The translations under genes and the position numbers were made by a program. Below, piece by piece: positions 46,218 through 54,343 of a DNA stretch of 64,000 nt (position 1 is its first letter; every line of letters begins with the position of its first letter). Under the pieces are notes generated by a model. The model did not search any database. It saw nothing but the letters and a program-made list of their open reading frames with translations, and was not told where the DNA came from. Location of the stretch: NCBI GenBank assembly GCA_934202005.1, contig CAKPXP010000001.1, positions 62,001-126,000 of the forward strand. Reading direction: 5' to 3'. This DNA is from an uncultured Selenomonas sp. (GTDB lineage: Bacteria; Bacillota; Negativicutes; Selenomonadales; Selenomonadaceae).

Positions 46218-47585
46218 ATGGAAAAACGAAGTGCGCGGGGCAGCTGGCTGATGCTTGCCTGCGCAGGCGTGTTGCTGCTCATCTGTCTGAGCATATTGGC
46301 GCGCTTTCTTTTGATGCAGGTGGCAGTGAAGAAACTCCATATCGAGGGAGCGTGGCTGGAGCCGGTGCTGGGCGCGGTTTATACGGAATATCAAAAGAGT
46401 CAGAATAAAGATGAGAATGAAAAGATGGATGTGGTGCCTATGGATTGGGCGGCACAATATCCCTTTGCTGAGCCCCACGCGGAACCCCCAACGCTTTTCT
46501 CTCGCTATGCAAAAGTCGAGAAAAAAATACAGAGCGCAGAGAAAAAGGTGACGGAGTGGTCCGCAGACCATTTGCTCAATTATATGAAGCTCGTGGCCTG
46601 GGGAAAGGCGTATCAACAGCATATTGGCTGGCATATCACGACGATTGCTGACTACAACAATGTGGCGGAGCTCGGAGATGGCTATCTGACAGGATTCAGC
46701 AAGAAAATGGATCAGTCGGATCATATTGCGTCTGTGGCCGCGTTCGCTGCCTTTTGCCGCAGTCAGGGGATACCGCTTGTATATCTGGCGGCACCGAGCA
46801 AGTTGGCACGCAGCGATAAGGAATACGCGGGCAAGCTGGATTTCGCGAACGAGAATGCCGATGCGTTTCTCGCGGGGCTGACAGCTCATCAAATCCCATA
46901 TATTGACTTTCGAGACAACATCGAGAAGGAAGGGCTTGATCAGAGATCGCTGTTCTTCAAGACCGATCACCATTGGCTGCCGGAAACGGCTCGCTGGGCT
47001 GCACAGGAGGTGACATCGGAACTTGATGCGGCGGGGCTTCTCGCAGGCAATCCCTCGCTGCTCGCGGCAGATCGTTTTGAGAAAAAAGTTTATCCTAGTA
47101 TTTATCTGGGAAGTCATGGAAAGAAGATTACCTTGGCAAGGGCAAAGCCGGATGATGTCACACAATTTCTTCCAAAGTTCCCCACACAGTTTCACTTGCA
47201 AATTCCTTCCATGGGTGTGGATAACTGGGGCGATTTTTCTATGCTCTATTATCAAAAGGGATTTGAGTATGGCGACTATTATCATACTTATGCCTATGAG
47301 GCTTACGCTTATGGGAATCGGCCGTATATTTCCATCGAGAACGAACTGGCAGATAACGACTGCCATGTATTGTTGATCAAGGACTCTTTCGGTGACGCCT
47401 TTGCACCTTTCTTGGCCCTTGAGGTACGTCAACTGGATCTTCTGGATTTGCGATATTTTACTGGCAGTGTACAGTCTTTCATTGAGCAGCATCATCCAGA
47501 TGTGGTATTGGTGATGTACTTCAATGCGCAATACTCAAATGAAATGGAGCTTACTAAGCACAAAGATTTCTTTGATTTCCGCTGA
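46218..47585 (+). CDS. DHHW/AlgX-like SGNH-type protein for polysaccharide O-acetylation
   Basis: 455 residues. One N-terminal membrane helix (about 10-33) then an extracytoplasmic domain. The motif TDHHW (249-253) and a later IKDSFGDAFAPFL (about 390) match the DHHW/AlgJ-AlgX group, which use a Ser-His-Asp set to transfer acetyl groups to polysaccharide; residue GxSK-like APSK at 192-195 is also typical. Codon use is clearly more AT-rich than the neighbours, a sign of a separate origin. The MBOAT gene 61 bases downstream is the usual partner. ATG 46218 follows aaaggaga. Confidence 0.85.
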   Translation: MEKRSARGSWLMLACAGVLLLICLSILARFLLMQVAVKKLHIEGAWLEPVLGAVYTEYQKSQNKDENEKMDVVPMDWAAQYPFAEPHAEPPTLFSRYAKVEKKIQSAEKKVTEWSADHLLNYMKLVAWGKAYQQHIGWHITTIADYNNVAELGDGYLTGFSKKMDQSDHIASVAAFAAFCRSQGIPLVYLAAPSKLARSDKEYAGKLDFANENADAFLAGLTAHQIPYIDFRDNIEKEGLDQRSLFFKTDHHWLPETARWAAQEVTSELDAAGLLAGNPSLLAADRFEKKVYPSIYLGSHGKKITLARAKPDDVTQFLPKFPTQFHLQIPSMGVDNWGDFSMLYYQKGFEYGDYYHTYAYEAYAYGNRPYISIENELADNDCHVLLIKDSFGDAFAPFLALEVRQLDLLDLRYFTGSVQSFIEQHHPDVVLVMYFNAQYSNEMELTKHKDFFDFR

Positions 47586-47646
47586 CTTGACGGCGGCGGA
47601 TATCTGGTCTGTTTCCGGTGCTTTCAGAAGGTTTTGAGGTGATTTT

Positions 47647-49029
47647 GTGGTCTTTTCTTCAACGCTGTTTTTATTTTTGTTCCTGCCGTTGACGCTGATG
47701 ATTTATTACAATCCGTTCGTGCGGAGCAGGAAGTTCCGCAATCGGTGCTTGCTTGTGGCCAGCCTGTTTTTCTATGCGTGGGGAGAGCCTTTCTTCGTCT
47801 GGCTCATGGTTCTTTCCATCGCGGTCGGCTGGGCCTGCGGCCGCGCGATGGAACGAGCGGCATCGCGCGGGCAGGAGAAGCGCATTCTGACGGCGGGCGT
47901 TGTGTTCCATGTGGGCCTGTTGTTCGTTTTCAAGTATCTGACGTTCGCGGCCTCGCAGCTGGGGCTGCTGCTGCATGAGGATTTTTCGGCCATCCATATC
48001 GCGCTGCCCATCGGCATTTCCTTTTTTACGTTCCAGCTGCTCTCGTATCTTTTCGATATCTATTACGGCAGGGCGAAGGCGCAGCAGAGCGTGTTGGCGG
48101 TGGGGCTCTACATCGCGCTCTTTCCGCAGCTCATCGCGGGGCCGATCGTGCGCTATGAGACCATCGAGCAGCAGATCGAGCATCGTGTGGAAAACATCGC
48201 GGACTTCTCCGGCGGGATGATGCGCTTTATCTACGGCCTCGGCAAGAAGGTGCTGATCGCCAACTATATGGGCGCCGTCGCCGATAATATCTTTGATGGG
48301 GGCGGCAGCCTCTCGCTCGCGACGGCCTGGTATGGCGCGTTTGCCTATACGCTGCAGATCTACTTCGATTTTTCCGGTTACAGCGATATGGCGATCGGTC
48401 TCGGCCGCATGTTCGGGTTCCACTTCATGGAGAACTTCAATTATCCGTACATCTCGCGGAGTGCGACGGAGTTCTGGCGGCGATGGCATATCTCCCTCGG
48501 TACGTGGTTCCGCGACTATGTCTATATCCCGCTGGGCGGCAACCGGGTCACGCGGCGGCGTTGGGTGTACAATCTTTTCGTTGTCTGGGCGCTCACAGGC
48601 ATCTGGCACGGTGCGAACTGGACGTTCCTTTGCTGGGGCCTCTGGTACTTCGTGTTGCTGCTCGTGGAGAAACTCACCGGCTTCCCGGAGAAGCTGGGGC
48701 CGCTCGCGCATGTCTACGCGTTGCTGGCCATCGTGCTCGGCTGGACGGTGTTCCGCGCCAAGGATCTCGGCGCGGCGGTGAGCTACATCGGCGCGATGCT
48801 GGGGATGGCGCCCGGCGGCATTGCGGATGTGACGTTCTCTTACTATCTCACCAATTCCTTTTCCGTGTTTGCGGCAGCCGTTTTGCTTTCCCTGCCCATC
48901 GTTCCCTATCTGCAGAGGAAGGCGGCGTTCCAGCGCGTGGAGCCGGTTCTCGCGACCGGTATTTTCGTGCTCTCGCTCGTGCTGACCGTGAGCTCCTCGT
49001 ACAATCCGTTTATCTATTTCAATTTCTAA
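47647..49029 (+). CDS. MBOAT family O-acyltransferase (AlgI/DltB-like)
   Basis: 460 residues, about eleven membrane helices. Signature segments: FFYAWGEPFF near residue 45, YFDFSGYSDMAIGLGRMFGF near 240, and ALTGIWHGANWTFLCWGLWYF near 318 with the catalytic His. AlgI-type members carry acetyl across the membrane to a periplasmic acetylase, here most likely the DHHW protein upstream. GTG 47647 start behind gaggtgatttt. The stop TAA (49027-49029) lies inside the CTAA duplicated by the element that follows, so insertion occurred exactly at the gene's end. Confidence 0.92.
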   Translation: MVFSSTLFLFLFLPLTLMIYYNPFVRSRKFRNRCLLVASLFFYAWGEPFFVWLMVLSIAVGWACGRAMERAASRGQEKRILTAGVVFHVGLLFVFKYLTFAASQLGLLLHEDFSAIHIALPIGISFFTFQLLSYLFDIYYGRAKAQQSVLAVGLYIALFPQLIAGPIVRYETIEQQIEHRVENIADFSGGMMRFIYGLGKKVLIANYMGAVADNIFDGGGSLSLATAWYGAFAYTLQIYFDFSGYSDMAIGLGRMFGFHFMENFNYPYISRSATEFWRRWHISLGTWFRDYVYIPLGGNRVTRRRWVYNLFVVWALTGIWHGANWTFLCWGLWYFVLLLVEKLTGFPEKLGPLAHVYALLAIVLGWTVFRAKDLGAAVSYIGAMLGMAPGGIADVTFSYYLTNSFSVFAAAVLLSLPIVPYLQRKAAFQRVEPVLATGIFVLSLVLTVSSSYNPFIYFNF

Positions 49030-49297
49030 GGAACCGCTGATTTATAGAGAAGCCACGCATTCATTTAACCTTCCCCTCAGGGGGCGCGTTAGCGCGGGAT
49101 GCCAGTGGCATCCCCGGGAGTGCCGAGCGCGCGAGGCGGAAGAGGTGTTTTGCCTCGAATTTAGGTTTTTCTGTACATTCCTCCGCCGTGCAGCACCTCT
49201 TCCACCGCTACGCGGTCCCCTTTTTCCTGAGGAGAAGATATGTTCTCATCCACTCAACAGTAAGTGGTAAGAGTCCTTGCATTAATCAGTGGTTCCC
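49030..49297 (+). mobile_element. Non-palindromic 268-bp element with the same ends (MITE type 2)
   Basis: Starts ggaaccgctgattta and ends attaatcagtggttcc, flanked by CTAA on both sides (49026-49029, 49298-49301). The interior is unrelated to the palindromic copies, contains short GC-rich stretches and no credible gene. Shared ends and duplication size suggest mobilisation by the same transposase. Confidence 0.75.
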
Positions 49298-49383
49298 TAA
49301 GGCTGGTGCCTGCGGAGAATTTCCAGCAGAGAGGAAGCGCTTCTTGGAGCGGCGCTTCCTCTCTCTTTGTCTTTTCGGCTTTA

Positions 49384-49545
49384 GGAAGCACTGATTAATT
49401 CGGCACCCTGCCTTTGCGTATCTGTACTGTCCTCTCGTCGCCCTCGACAATCCTCAGCGTAGCTCTGCTACGCCTCCGGTTTGTCTCCTAGAGAGATACA
49501 GCGCATCTACGCAAATCCAGGGCACCTCATTTAATCAGCGCTTCC
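49384..49545 (+). mobile_element. Palindromic MITE-like element, copy E
   Basis: 162 bp flanked by TTTA (49380-49383, 49546-49549). Ends ggaagcactgattaa / ttaatcagcgcttcc. Outer arms ccctgcctttgcgta / tacgcaaatccaggg differ from copy A (ctccg.../...cggag) but still pair. Central hairpin gcgtagc-tct-gctacgc. 49302-49379 and 49550-49663 hold only a short GC hairpin (about 49331-49370) and no other feature I can support. Confidence 0.87.
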
Positions 49546-49663
49546 TTTATGGTTCTGGAGGCGTCGGGACATTTTTCTCAAGGAGGGAAAGGATTTCCCG
49601 CGATTTCGTCGAAAAGAAATGAGTGAGAACCAATGATAATGTATGAGATATGGAGGCATCAGG

Positions 49664-51733
49664 ATGGAGACCTTTTCGATGGAAGTGGGCGGACGCACGC
49701 TGACGATAGAGCAGGGGAAGATGGCGAAGCAGGCGAATGGCGCGGTGCTCGTGCGCTATGGCGATACTGTCGTGCTCGTGACGGCGACGGCGTCGAAGGA
49801 GCCGCGCGAGGGCGTCGATTTCTTCCCGCTCACCGTGGACTATGAGGAGAAGATGTACGCGGCGGGGAAGATTCCGGGCGGCTTCATCAAGCGAGAGGGA
49901 CGTCCATCGAACGATGCGACGCTCTGCGCGCGTCTCATCGACCGGCCCATCCGCCCGCTGTTCCCGAAGGGGTACCGCAACGATGTGCAGATCGTCGCAA
50001 CGGTGCTCTCTGTCGAGCCGGACAACGCGCCGGAGCTCGCGGGCATGATCGGCGCGAGCTGCGCGCTCTCGGTGTCGGATATTCCCTTTGACGGACCGAT
50101 TGCGGGCGTGCGCGTGGGACGCGTCGACGGGACGTTCGTCATCAATCCGACGGCGGCGCAGCGCGAGGTCTCGACGCTCAATCTCACGGTGGCAGGCTCG
50201 GCCGACGCGGTCATGATGGTCGAGGCCGGGGCGTCTGAGCTGCCCGAGGAGGTCGTGCTCGATGCCATCCTGTTCGGACACAAGGAGATCCAGCGCATCG
50301 TGGCGTTCGAGCAGGAGATCCAGGCGGCCTGCGGCAAGCCGAAAAGCGAGGCGCGGCTCTTCCAGGTGCCTGAGGCGCTCGCAGAGGCGCTCGACGCCGC
50401 CGCGCGGCCGCGCCTCGACGAGGCGGTGCGGAACCCTGACAAGCTCGACCGCGACGCGCATATCGCGGCCATCGCCGCCGATATGATGGAGAAGTTCCTG
50501 CCGGAGTATCCGGAAATGGAAAAAGAGATCGCGATGGCGTTCCACGACCTCGAGAAGTCCGTCGTGCGCCGCATGATCACGCGGGAGAAGATCCGCCCCG
50601 ATGGGCGCGGGCTCGAGGAGGTGCGCCCCGTCTCCTGCGAGGTCGGGCTGCTGCCGCGTCCGCACGGCTCGGCGCTTTTCACGCGCGGGCAGACGCAGGT
50701 GCTCTCCGTGACGACGCTCGGCGCGCTCAGCGATGAGCAGGTCATCGACGGCCTCGGCCCCGAGACGACGAAGCATTACCTTCACCAATACAATTTCCCA
50801 GGATACAGCGTCGGCGAGGCGCGGCCGATGCGCAGCCCGGGACGGCGCGAGATCGGTCATGGTGCGCTCGCGGAGCGCGCGCTGCTGCCTGTCGTGCCGT
50901 CCATCGAGTCGTTCCCCTATACGATCCGCGTCGTCTCGGAGGTGCTCGAGTCGAACGGCTCGAGCTCGATGGCCTCTGTCTGCGGCAGCACGCTCTCGCT
51001 CATGCACGCGGGCGTTCCCATCAAGCGGCCCGTATCCGGCGTCGCGATGGGCCTCGTGAAGGAGGGCGACGCGTACACCATCCTCACGGATATCCAGGGC
51101 ATGGAGGATGCGCTCGGCGATATGGATTTCAAGGTGGCGGGGACGTCTGAGGGCATCACGGCACTGCAGATGGACATCAAGGTGGACGGTCTGAGCCGCG
51201 AGATCCTCCAGGCGGCGCTCGCGCAGGCGAAGCGCGGTCGGGCGTTCATTCTCGACAAGATGCTCGCCTGCATCCCCGCGCCCGCGGCCGAGCTCTCCCC
51301 GTACGCGCCGCGCGTCGAGACCATCACCATCAAGGTGGATAAGATCCGCGATGTCATCGGCACGGGCGGCAAGGTCGTGCGCGGCATCGTCGACGAGACG
51401 GGCGTCGATGTCGATATCCATGAGGACGGCCATATCTTCCTCACGTCGCCGGACGCCGCGGCCATGGCGCGGGCGAAACAGATGATCGAGGACATCGTGC
51501 GCGAGGTCGAGGTCGGCGAGGTCTACACGGGGACGGTCACGCGCTTGCTGAAGTTCGGCGCGTTCGTGCAGATCCTGCCGAACAAGGAGGGCCTCTGCCA
51601 TATCTCGCAGCTCGCGAACCACCGCGTGGAACGCGTGGAGGACGTCGTGCAGGTGGGGGATCAGCTGACGGTGAAGGTCGTGGAGATCGACGAAAAGGGG
51701 CGCATCAACCTGAGCCATAAGGCGACGCTCTGA
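49664..51733 (+). CDS. pnp: Polyribonucleotide nucleotidyltransferase (PNPase)
   Basis: 3'-5' phosphorolytic exoribonuclease. 689 residues: two RNase PH domains (about 1-215 and 310-540; [30 protein letters not shown]), a KH domain (about 553-610; [16 protein letters not shown]) and a C-terminal S1 domain (about 620-689). ATG 49664 follows ggaggcatcagg. rpsO, which usually precedes pnp, is absent; the upstream space is filled by mobile elements. Confidence 0.96.
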   Translation: METFSMEVGGRTLTIEQGKMAKQANGAVLVRYGDTVVLVTATASKEPREGVDFFPLTVDYEEKMYAAGKIPGGFIKREGRPSNDATLCARLIDRPIRPLFPKGYRNDVQIVATVLSVEPDNAPELAGMIGASCALSVSDIPFDGPIAGVRVGRVDGTFVINPTAAQREVSTLNLTVAGSADAVMMVEAGASELPEEVVLDAILFGHKEIQRIVAFEQEIQAACGKPKSEARLFQVPEALAEALDAAARPRLDEAVRNPDKLDRDAHIAAIAADMMEKFLPEYPEMEKEIAMAFHDLEKSVVRRMITREKIRPDGRGLEEVRPVSCEVGLLPRPHGSALFTRGQTQVLSVTTLGALSDEQVIDGLGPETTKHYLHQYNFPGYSVGEARPMRSPGRREIGHGALAERALLPVVPSIESFPYTIRVVSEVLESNGSSSMASVCGSTLSLMHAGVPIKRPVSGVAMGLVKEGDAYTILTDIQGMEDALGDMDFKVAGTSEGITALQMDIKVDGLSREILQAALAQAKRGRAFILDKMLACIPAPAAELSPYAPRVETITIKVDKIRDVIGTGGKVVRGIVDETGVDVDIHEDGHIFLTSPDAAAMARAKQMIEDIVREVEVGEVYTGTVTRLLKFGAFVQILPNKEGLCHISQLANHRVERVEDVVQVGDQLTVKVVEIDEKGRINLSHKATL

Positions 51734-51779
51734 GTCTCTGGCAGGAGAGCGCCGGTGAGAACGGACAGCGGGGGAGGTT

Positions 51780-52640
51780 ATGATGATGGTACGAGCTTTG
51801 GTATTGGCGGCGGCAGCCGTCGTGTTTATGGTTTTGTTGAGGAAATTCATCCAGAGCCTTCATGCGCAGCCACCGCAGGAAGAACTGCGGCCGCCATCTG
51901 CGGGCGAAGGAATGGCCGAGGCAAAGAGCAGCGCTCAGGAAGCGGCGCCGTTTCCGGCAACGCAGGCGGTCAGACGCGCCGCGCCGCCGCGCGCGCACGC
52001 GCGTCCGGAGGAGGCAGCGCACCCGGTAGCAGCTGCGCGTGTACGAGAGCCGCAGGATGCGCGTTACGACCGGCAGGCGCAGGAGCGCGCGCACGACAGC
52101 CGCATGATGGCGGCCGCTGCCGTCGCCGGCGCGATCGGCGGCGCGGCGCTCATGCATCACCATGATGCCGCGGCGCAGCAGGATTTCGTCCGTCAGGAGA
52201 TTGCCGCGCGGCAGCAGGAGATGCTCGATCGGCAACAGATGGATAGCAGCTATGATATGGATGATGGCGGTGCTGCGGCGGACGGTGCCGGCTATGACGA
52301 TGGCAGCGGTGATGGCAGTTACGATGCCGATGTTTATGATAGCAGCGACTACGACGATGACGGCTATGATGATGGCGGTGATGCTGACTATGATGTGAAC
52401 GACTACGACGGCGATGATGAGGATAGTGACTACGACGCAGAGGATGATAGCTACGATGACGGCTACGACGACGGCGATGATGGCAGCGGTTATGGCGACA
52501 GCAGCGATGCGTATGACAGCGGCTATGATGGTTATGCCGGCGATGATTACGGCGGTGATTATGATGGCGGCGGAGACAGCTATGACGGCGGCTATGATGA
52601 CGGCGGCGGTGACGGCGGCGGTGACGGCTTTGATTTTTGA
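51780..52640 (+). CDS. Membrane protein with long Asp/Tyr/Gly-rich disordered tail
   Basis: 286 residues, family not recognised. Residues 4-20 form a membrane helix; 25-105 is Pro/Ala/Arg-rich; 109-125 (MMAAAAVAGAIGGAALM) is a second short hydrophobic or glycine-zipper-like segment; residues 155 to the end consist almost only of D, G, Y, S and A with no Lys or Arg. The tail is encoded by degenerate gat/gac-tat/tac-ggc triplets, so it is an imperfect repeat at DNA level. ATG 51780 follows gggggaggtt, 46 bases after pnp, so it may be cotranscribed. Possible cation-binding or surface-exposed polymer; no function is claimed. Confidence 0.75.
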   Translation: MMMVRALVLAAAAVVFMVLLRKFIQSLHAQPPQEELRPPSAGEGMAEAKSSAQEAAPFPATQAVRRAAPPRAHARPEEAAHPVAAARVREPQDARYDRQAQERAHDSRMMAAAAVAGAIGGAALMHHHDAAAQQDFVRQEIAARQQEMLDRQQMDSSYDMDDGGAAADGAGYDDGSGDGSYDADVYDSSDYDDDGYDDGGDADYDVNDYDGDDEDSDYDAEDDSYDDGYDDGDDGSGYGDSSDAYDSGYDGYAGDDYGGDYDGGGDSYDGGYDDGGGDGGGDGFDF

Positions 52641-52732
52641 GGCGCAGCGGCGCAGCAGCTGCTTTTCTGCGCGCGTTTCCTGTCGTCAGGTGTAAACAGA
52701 GAGAGAACGCAAGGCATCGACGATGCTCTCGA

Positions 52733-52757
52733 GGCGGTCCGGCAAGGGCCGCCTTTT
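52733..52757 (+). terminator. Terminator after the Asp-rich protein gene
   Basis: ggcggtcc-ggcaa-gggccgcc stem-loop followed by tttt. Confidence 0.65.
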
Positions 52758-52835
52758 CGCGTCAACGCAGGAAATGGCAGTGCCTGGCGGCTGTCTGGAA
52801 TTGCTGCTTCTCGTCTACCGTTTTCAGGGAAAAGA

Positions 52836-52844
52836 TGATATAAT
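52836..52844 (+). promoter_or_regulatory. Extended -10 promoter for the phosphoribosyltransferase gene
   Basis: TGATATAAT with TATAAT at 52839-52844; no clear -35. Confidence 0.5.
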
Positions 52845-52878
52845 GATGCATATCATAGCCCAAAGGAATGAATGTAAT

Positions 52879-53430
52879 ATGGCAAAACGATACTATGAGC
52901 TGACCGTCGCCGGTGTGACGCGGCAGCTGCCGATCCTCAACGTGACGGAGACGCTCGCCATCGCCGGTTTCGTCATGCTCGGCGACGTCGAGCTCGTCAC
53001 GCGTTGCGCGCAGGAAATGGCAAAGAAGGTGCCAGCGGAGGCTGAGGTCATCCTCACGGCGGAGACGAAGGGCATCCCCTTTGCCGCTGAGCTCGCGCGC
53101 GAGCTCGGGCAGCAGCGCTACGTCGTCGCGCGCAAGTCTGTCAAGGCTTACATGGAGCACCCGCTCTGGGTCAAGGACGTCTCCATCACGACGGCGGGCG
53201 AGCAGACGCTCTGTCTCGATGGGCCGGACATCGAACGTCTCCGCGGCCGCAAGGTGCTGCTGCTCGACGATGTCATCAGTACGGGCGGCTCGATGAAGGC
53301 GCTGCGCGAGCTCTGCGAGAAAGCGGGCGGCGAGGTCATCGGCGAGGCGGCGGCGCTCGCGGAGGGAGATGCCGCGAAGCGTACGGACATCCTCTACCTC
53401 GCGCCGCTGCCGCTCTTTGCGGCGGAATGA
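52879..53430 (+). CDS. Phosphoribosyltransferase family protein (adenine PRT-like)
   Basis: 183 residues. PRPP-binding motif VLLLDDVISTGGSM near residue 135, and an N-terminal hood different from classical Apt (ELTVAGVTRQLPILNVTETLAIAGFVMLGD). ETKGIPFAAELAREL and YVVARKS match adenine or xanthine PRT relatives. The substrate is uncertain; it could be a salvage enzyme or a PurR-like regulator without the DNA-binding part. ATG 52879 follows aaaggaatg; the longer open frame upstream crosses the terminator and promoter. Confidence 0.82.
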   Translation: MAKRYYELTVAGVTRQLPILNVTETLAIAGFVMLGDVELVTRCAQEMAKKVPAEAEVILTAETKGIPFAAELARELGQQRYVVARKSVKAYMEHPLWVKDVSITTAGEQTLCLDGPDIERLRGRKVLLLDDVISTGGSMKALRELCEKAGGEVIGEAAALAEGDAAKRTDILYLAPLPLFAAE

Positions 53431-53483
53431 GCCCGGCGGGGCCGCGCGCTGCGCGATGATACAGGAATAAGGGGGCATACCTA

Positions 53484-54047
53484 ATGAGTGAGAATAACCG
53501 CATCGTCATCAGCCAGGTCATGATGCCGAGTCAGGCCAATCCGAACGGCAACGTCCATGGCGGCGAGATCATGAAGATGATGGACTCGACGGCCTACGCG
53601 GCCGCAAGGAAATACGCGCGTTCCAACGTCGTGACGGCGCGCGTCGATGAGCTCGAGTTCCATCAGCCCATCCTCATCGGCGACCTCGTGACCTGCACGG
53701 CGGATATCGTCTTTGTCGGCCACAGCTCGATGGAGATTGCCGTCAATGTGGAGGTCGAGGATCTCGATCATGAGGGCAAGCCCCAGAAAGCCCTCTCCGC
53801 TTATTTCACGATGGTGGCGCTCGATCGGAACTCCCGCCCCAAGGCAGTACCGCCGCTCATTCTCGATACGGAGGAGGCGCGGGAGGCGTTCGAGGCAGGA
53901 CGTCAGCGCTACGAGCACCACAAGCAGCTCAAGAAGCGGGAGCGCGAGGCCCAGAAGGCGCGCGACCTCGCGAAGAAGACGCTGCGTGAACCTGTCGATG
54001 CAGAGGAGCATCACGAGGGCAAGGTCGTCGAGATGCAGAAAAAGTGA
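53484..54047 (+). CDS. Hotdog-fold acyl-CoA thioesterase (YciA/BFIT-like)
   Basis: 187 residues. The hotdog domain (about 5-125) has the family signature NPNGNVHGGEIMKMMD with the catalytic Asp/His region and VTARVDELEFHQPI. A charged helical tail (about 135-187, HHKQLKKREREAQKARDLAKK) extends beyond the usual domain. Hydrolyses acyl-CoA; substrate unknown. ATG 53484 follows aagggggcat after 53 bases from the previous gene. Confidence 0.9.
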   Translation: MSENNRIVISQVMMPSQANPNGNVHGGEIMKMMDSTAYAAARKYARSNVVTARVDELEFHQPILIGDLVTCTADIVFVGHSSMEIAVNVEVEDLDHEGKPQKALSAYFTMVALDRNSRPKAVPPLILDTEEAREAFEAGRQRYEHHKQLKKREREAQKARDLAKKTLREPVDAEEHHEGKVVEMQKK

Positions 54048-54052
54048 TCCCT

Positions 54053-54089
54053 AAGAGGTACTGATGGTTCAGTGCCTCTTATTTTTTTT
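54053..54089 (+). terminator. Strong terminator after the thioesterase gene
   Basis: aagagg-t-actga / tcagt-g-cctctt stem-loop, then attttttttg. Confidence 0.9.
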
Positions 54090-54131
54090 GAACGTTGCTG
54101 AAAGAGAAAGAGGATTTTTCTCGTATTTTCC

Positions 54132-54168
54132 GTGTGAAAGTAACAAACAAGAAGTGTGAAAGTAACAA
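54132..54168 (+). promoter_or_regulatory. Tandem 15-bp repeats (probable operator) upstream of the hydrogenase
   Basis: GTGTGAAAGTAACAA occurs at 54132-54146 and again at 54154-54168, exactly 22 bases apart (two helical turns), in an AT-rich leader unlike the surrounding DNA. Suggests cooperative binding of a redox or metabolic regulator; identity unknown. Confidence 0.6.
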
Positions 54169-54247
54169 TTCAACAATAATGTATCGTATTTTTGTAGAAG
54201 ATGCGCGAAATATCATATTTTTCTACTGGAAAATAAGCGTTGAGTTA

Positions 54248-54256
54248 TGGTATGAT
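54248..54256 (+). promoter_or_regulatory. Extended -10 promoter of the hydrogenase operon
   Basis: TGGTATGAT with TATGAT at 54251-54256, about 85 bases after the tandem repeats and 88 before the start codon. Confidence 0.5.
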
Positions 54257-54343
54257 GTGTTACAGGGGAGAAATTGTCAATCAATTCATGTAGTTTATAA
54301 AACAGCATGAAGAAATAAATTTTTTAAATGGCGGAGAGAAAGG

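Noticed and set aside
49188..49394. Small + strand frame of 68 codons
   Set aside because: Crosses the end of the type 2 element and the start of copy E; no protein-like features.
49547..51850. Long minus-strand open frame (767 codons) opposite pnp
   Set aside because: It is the antisense shadow of the very GC-rich pnp gene: low-complexity Arg/His/Asp composition, no domains and no ribosome site.
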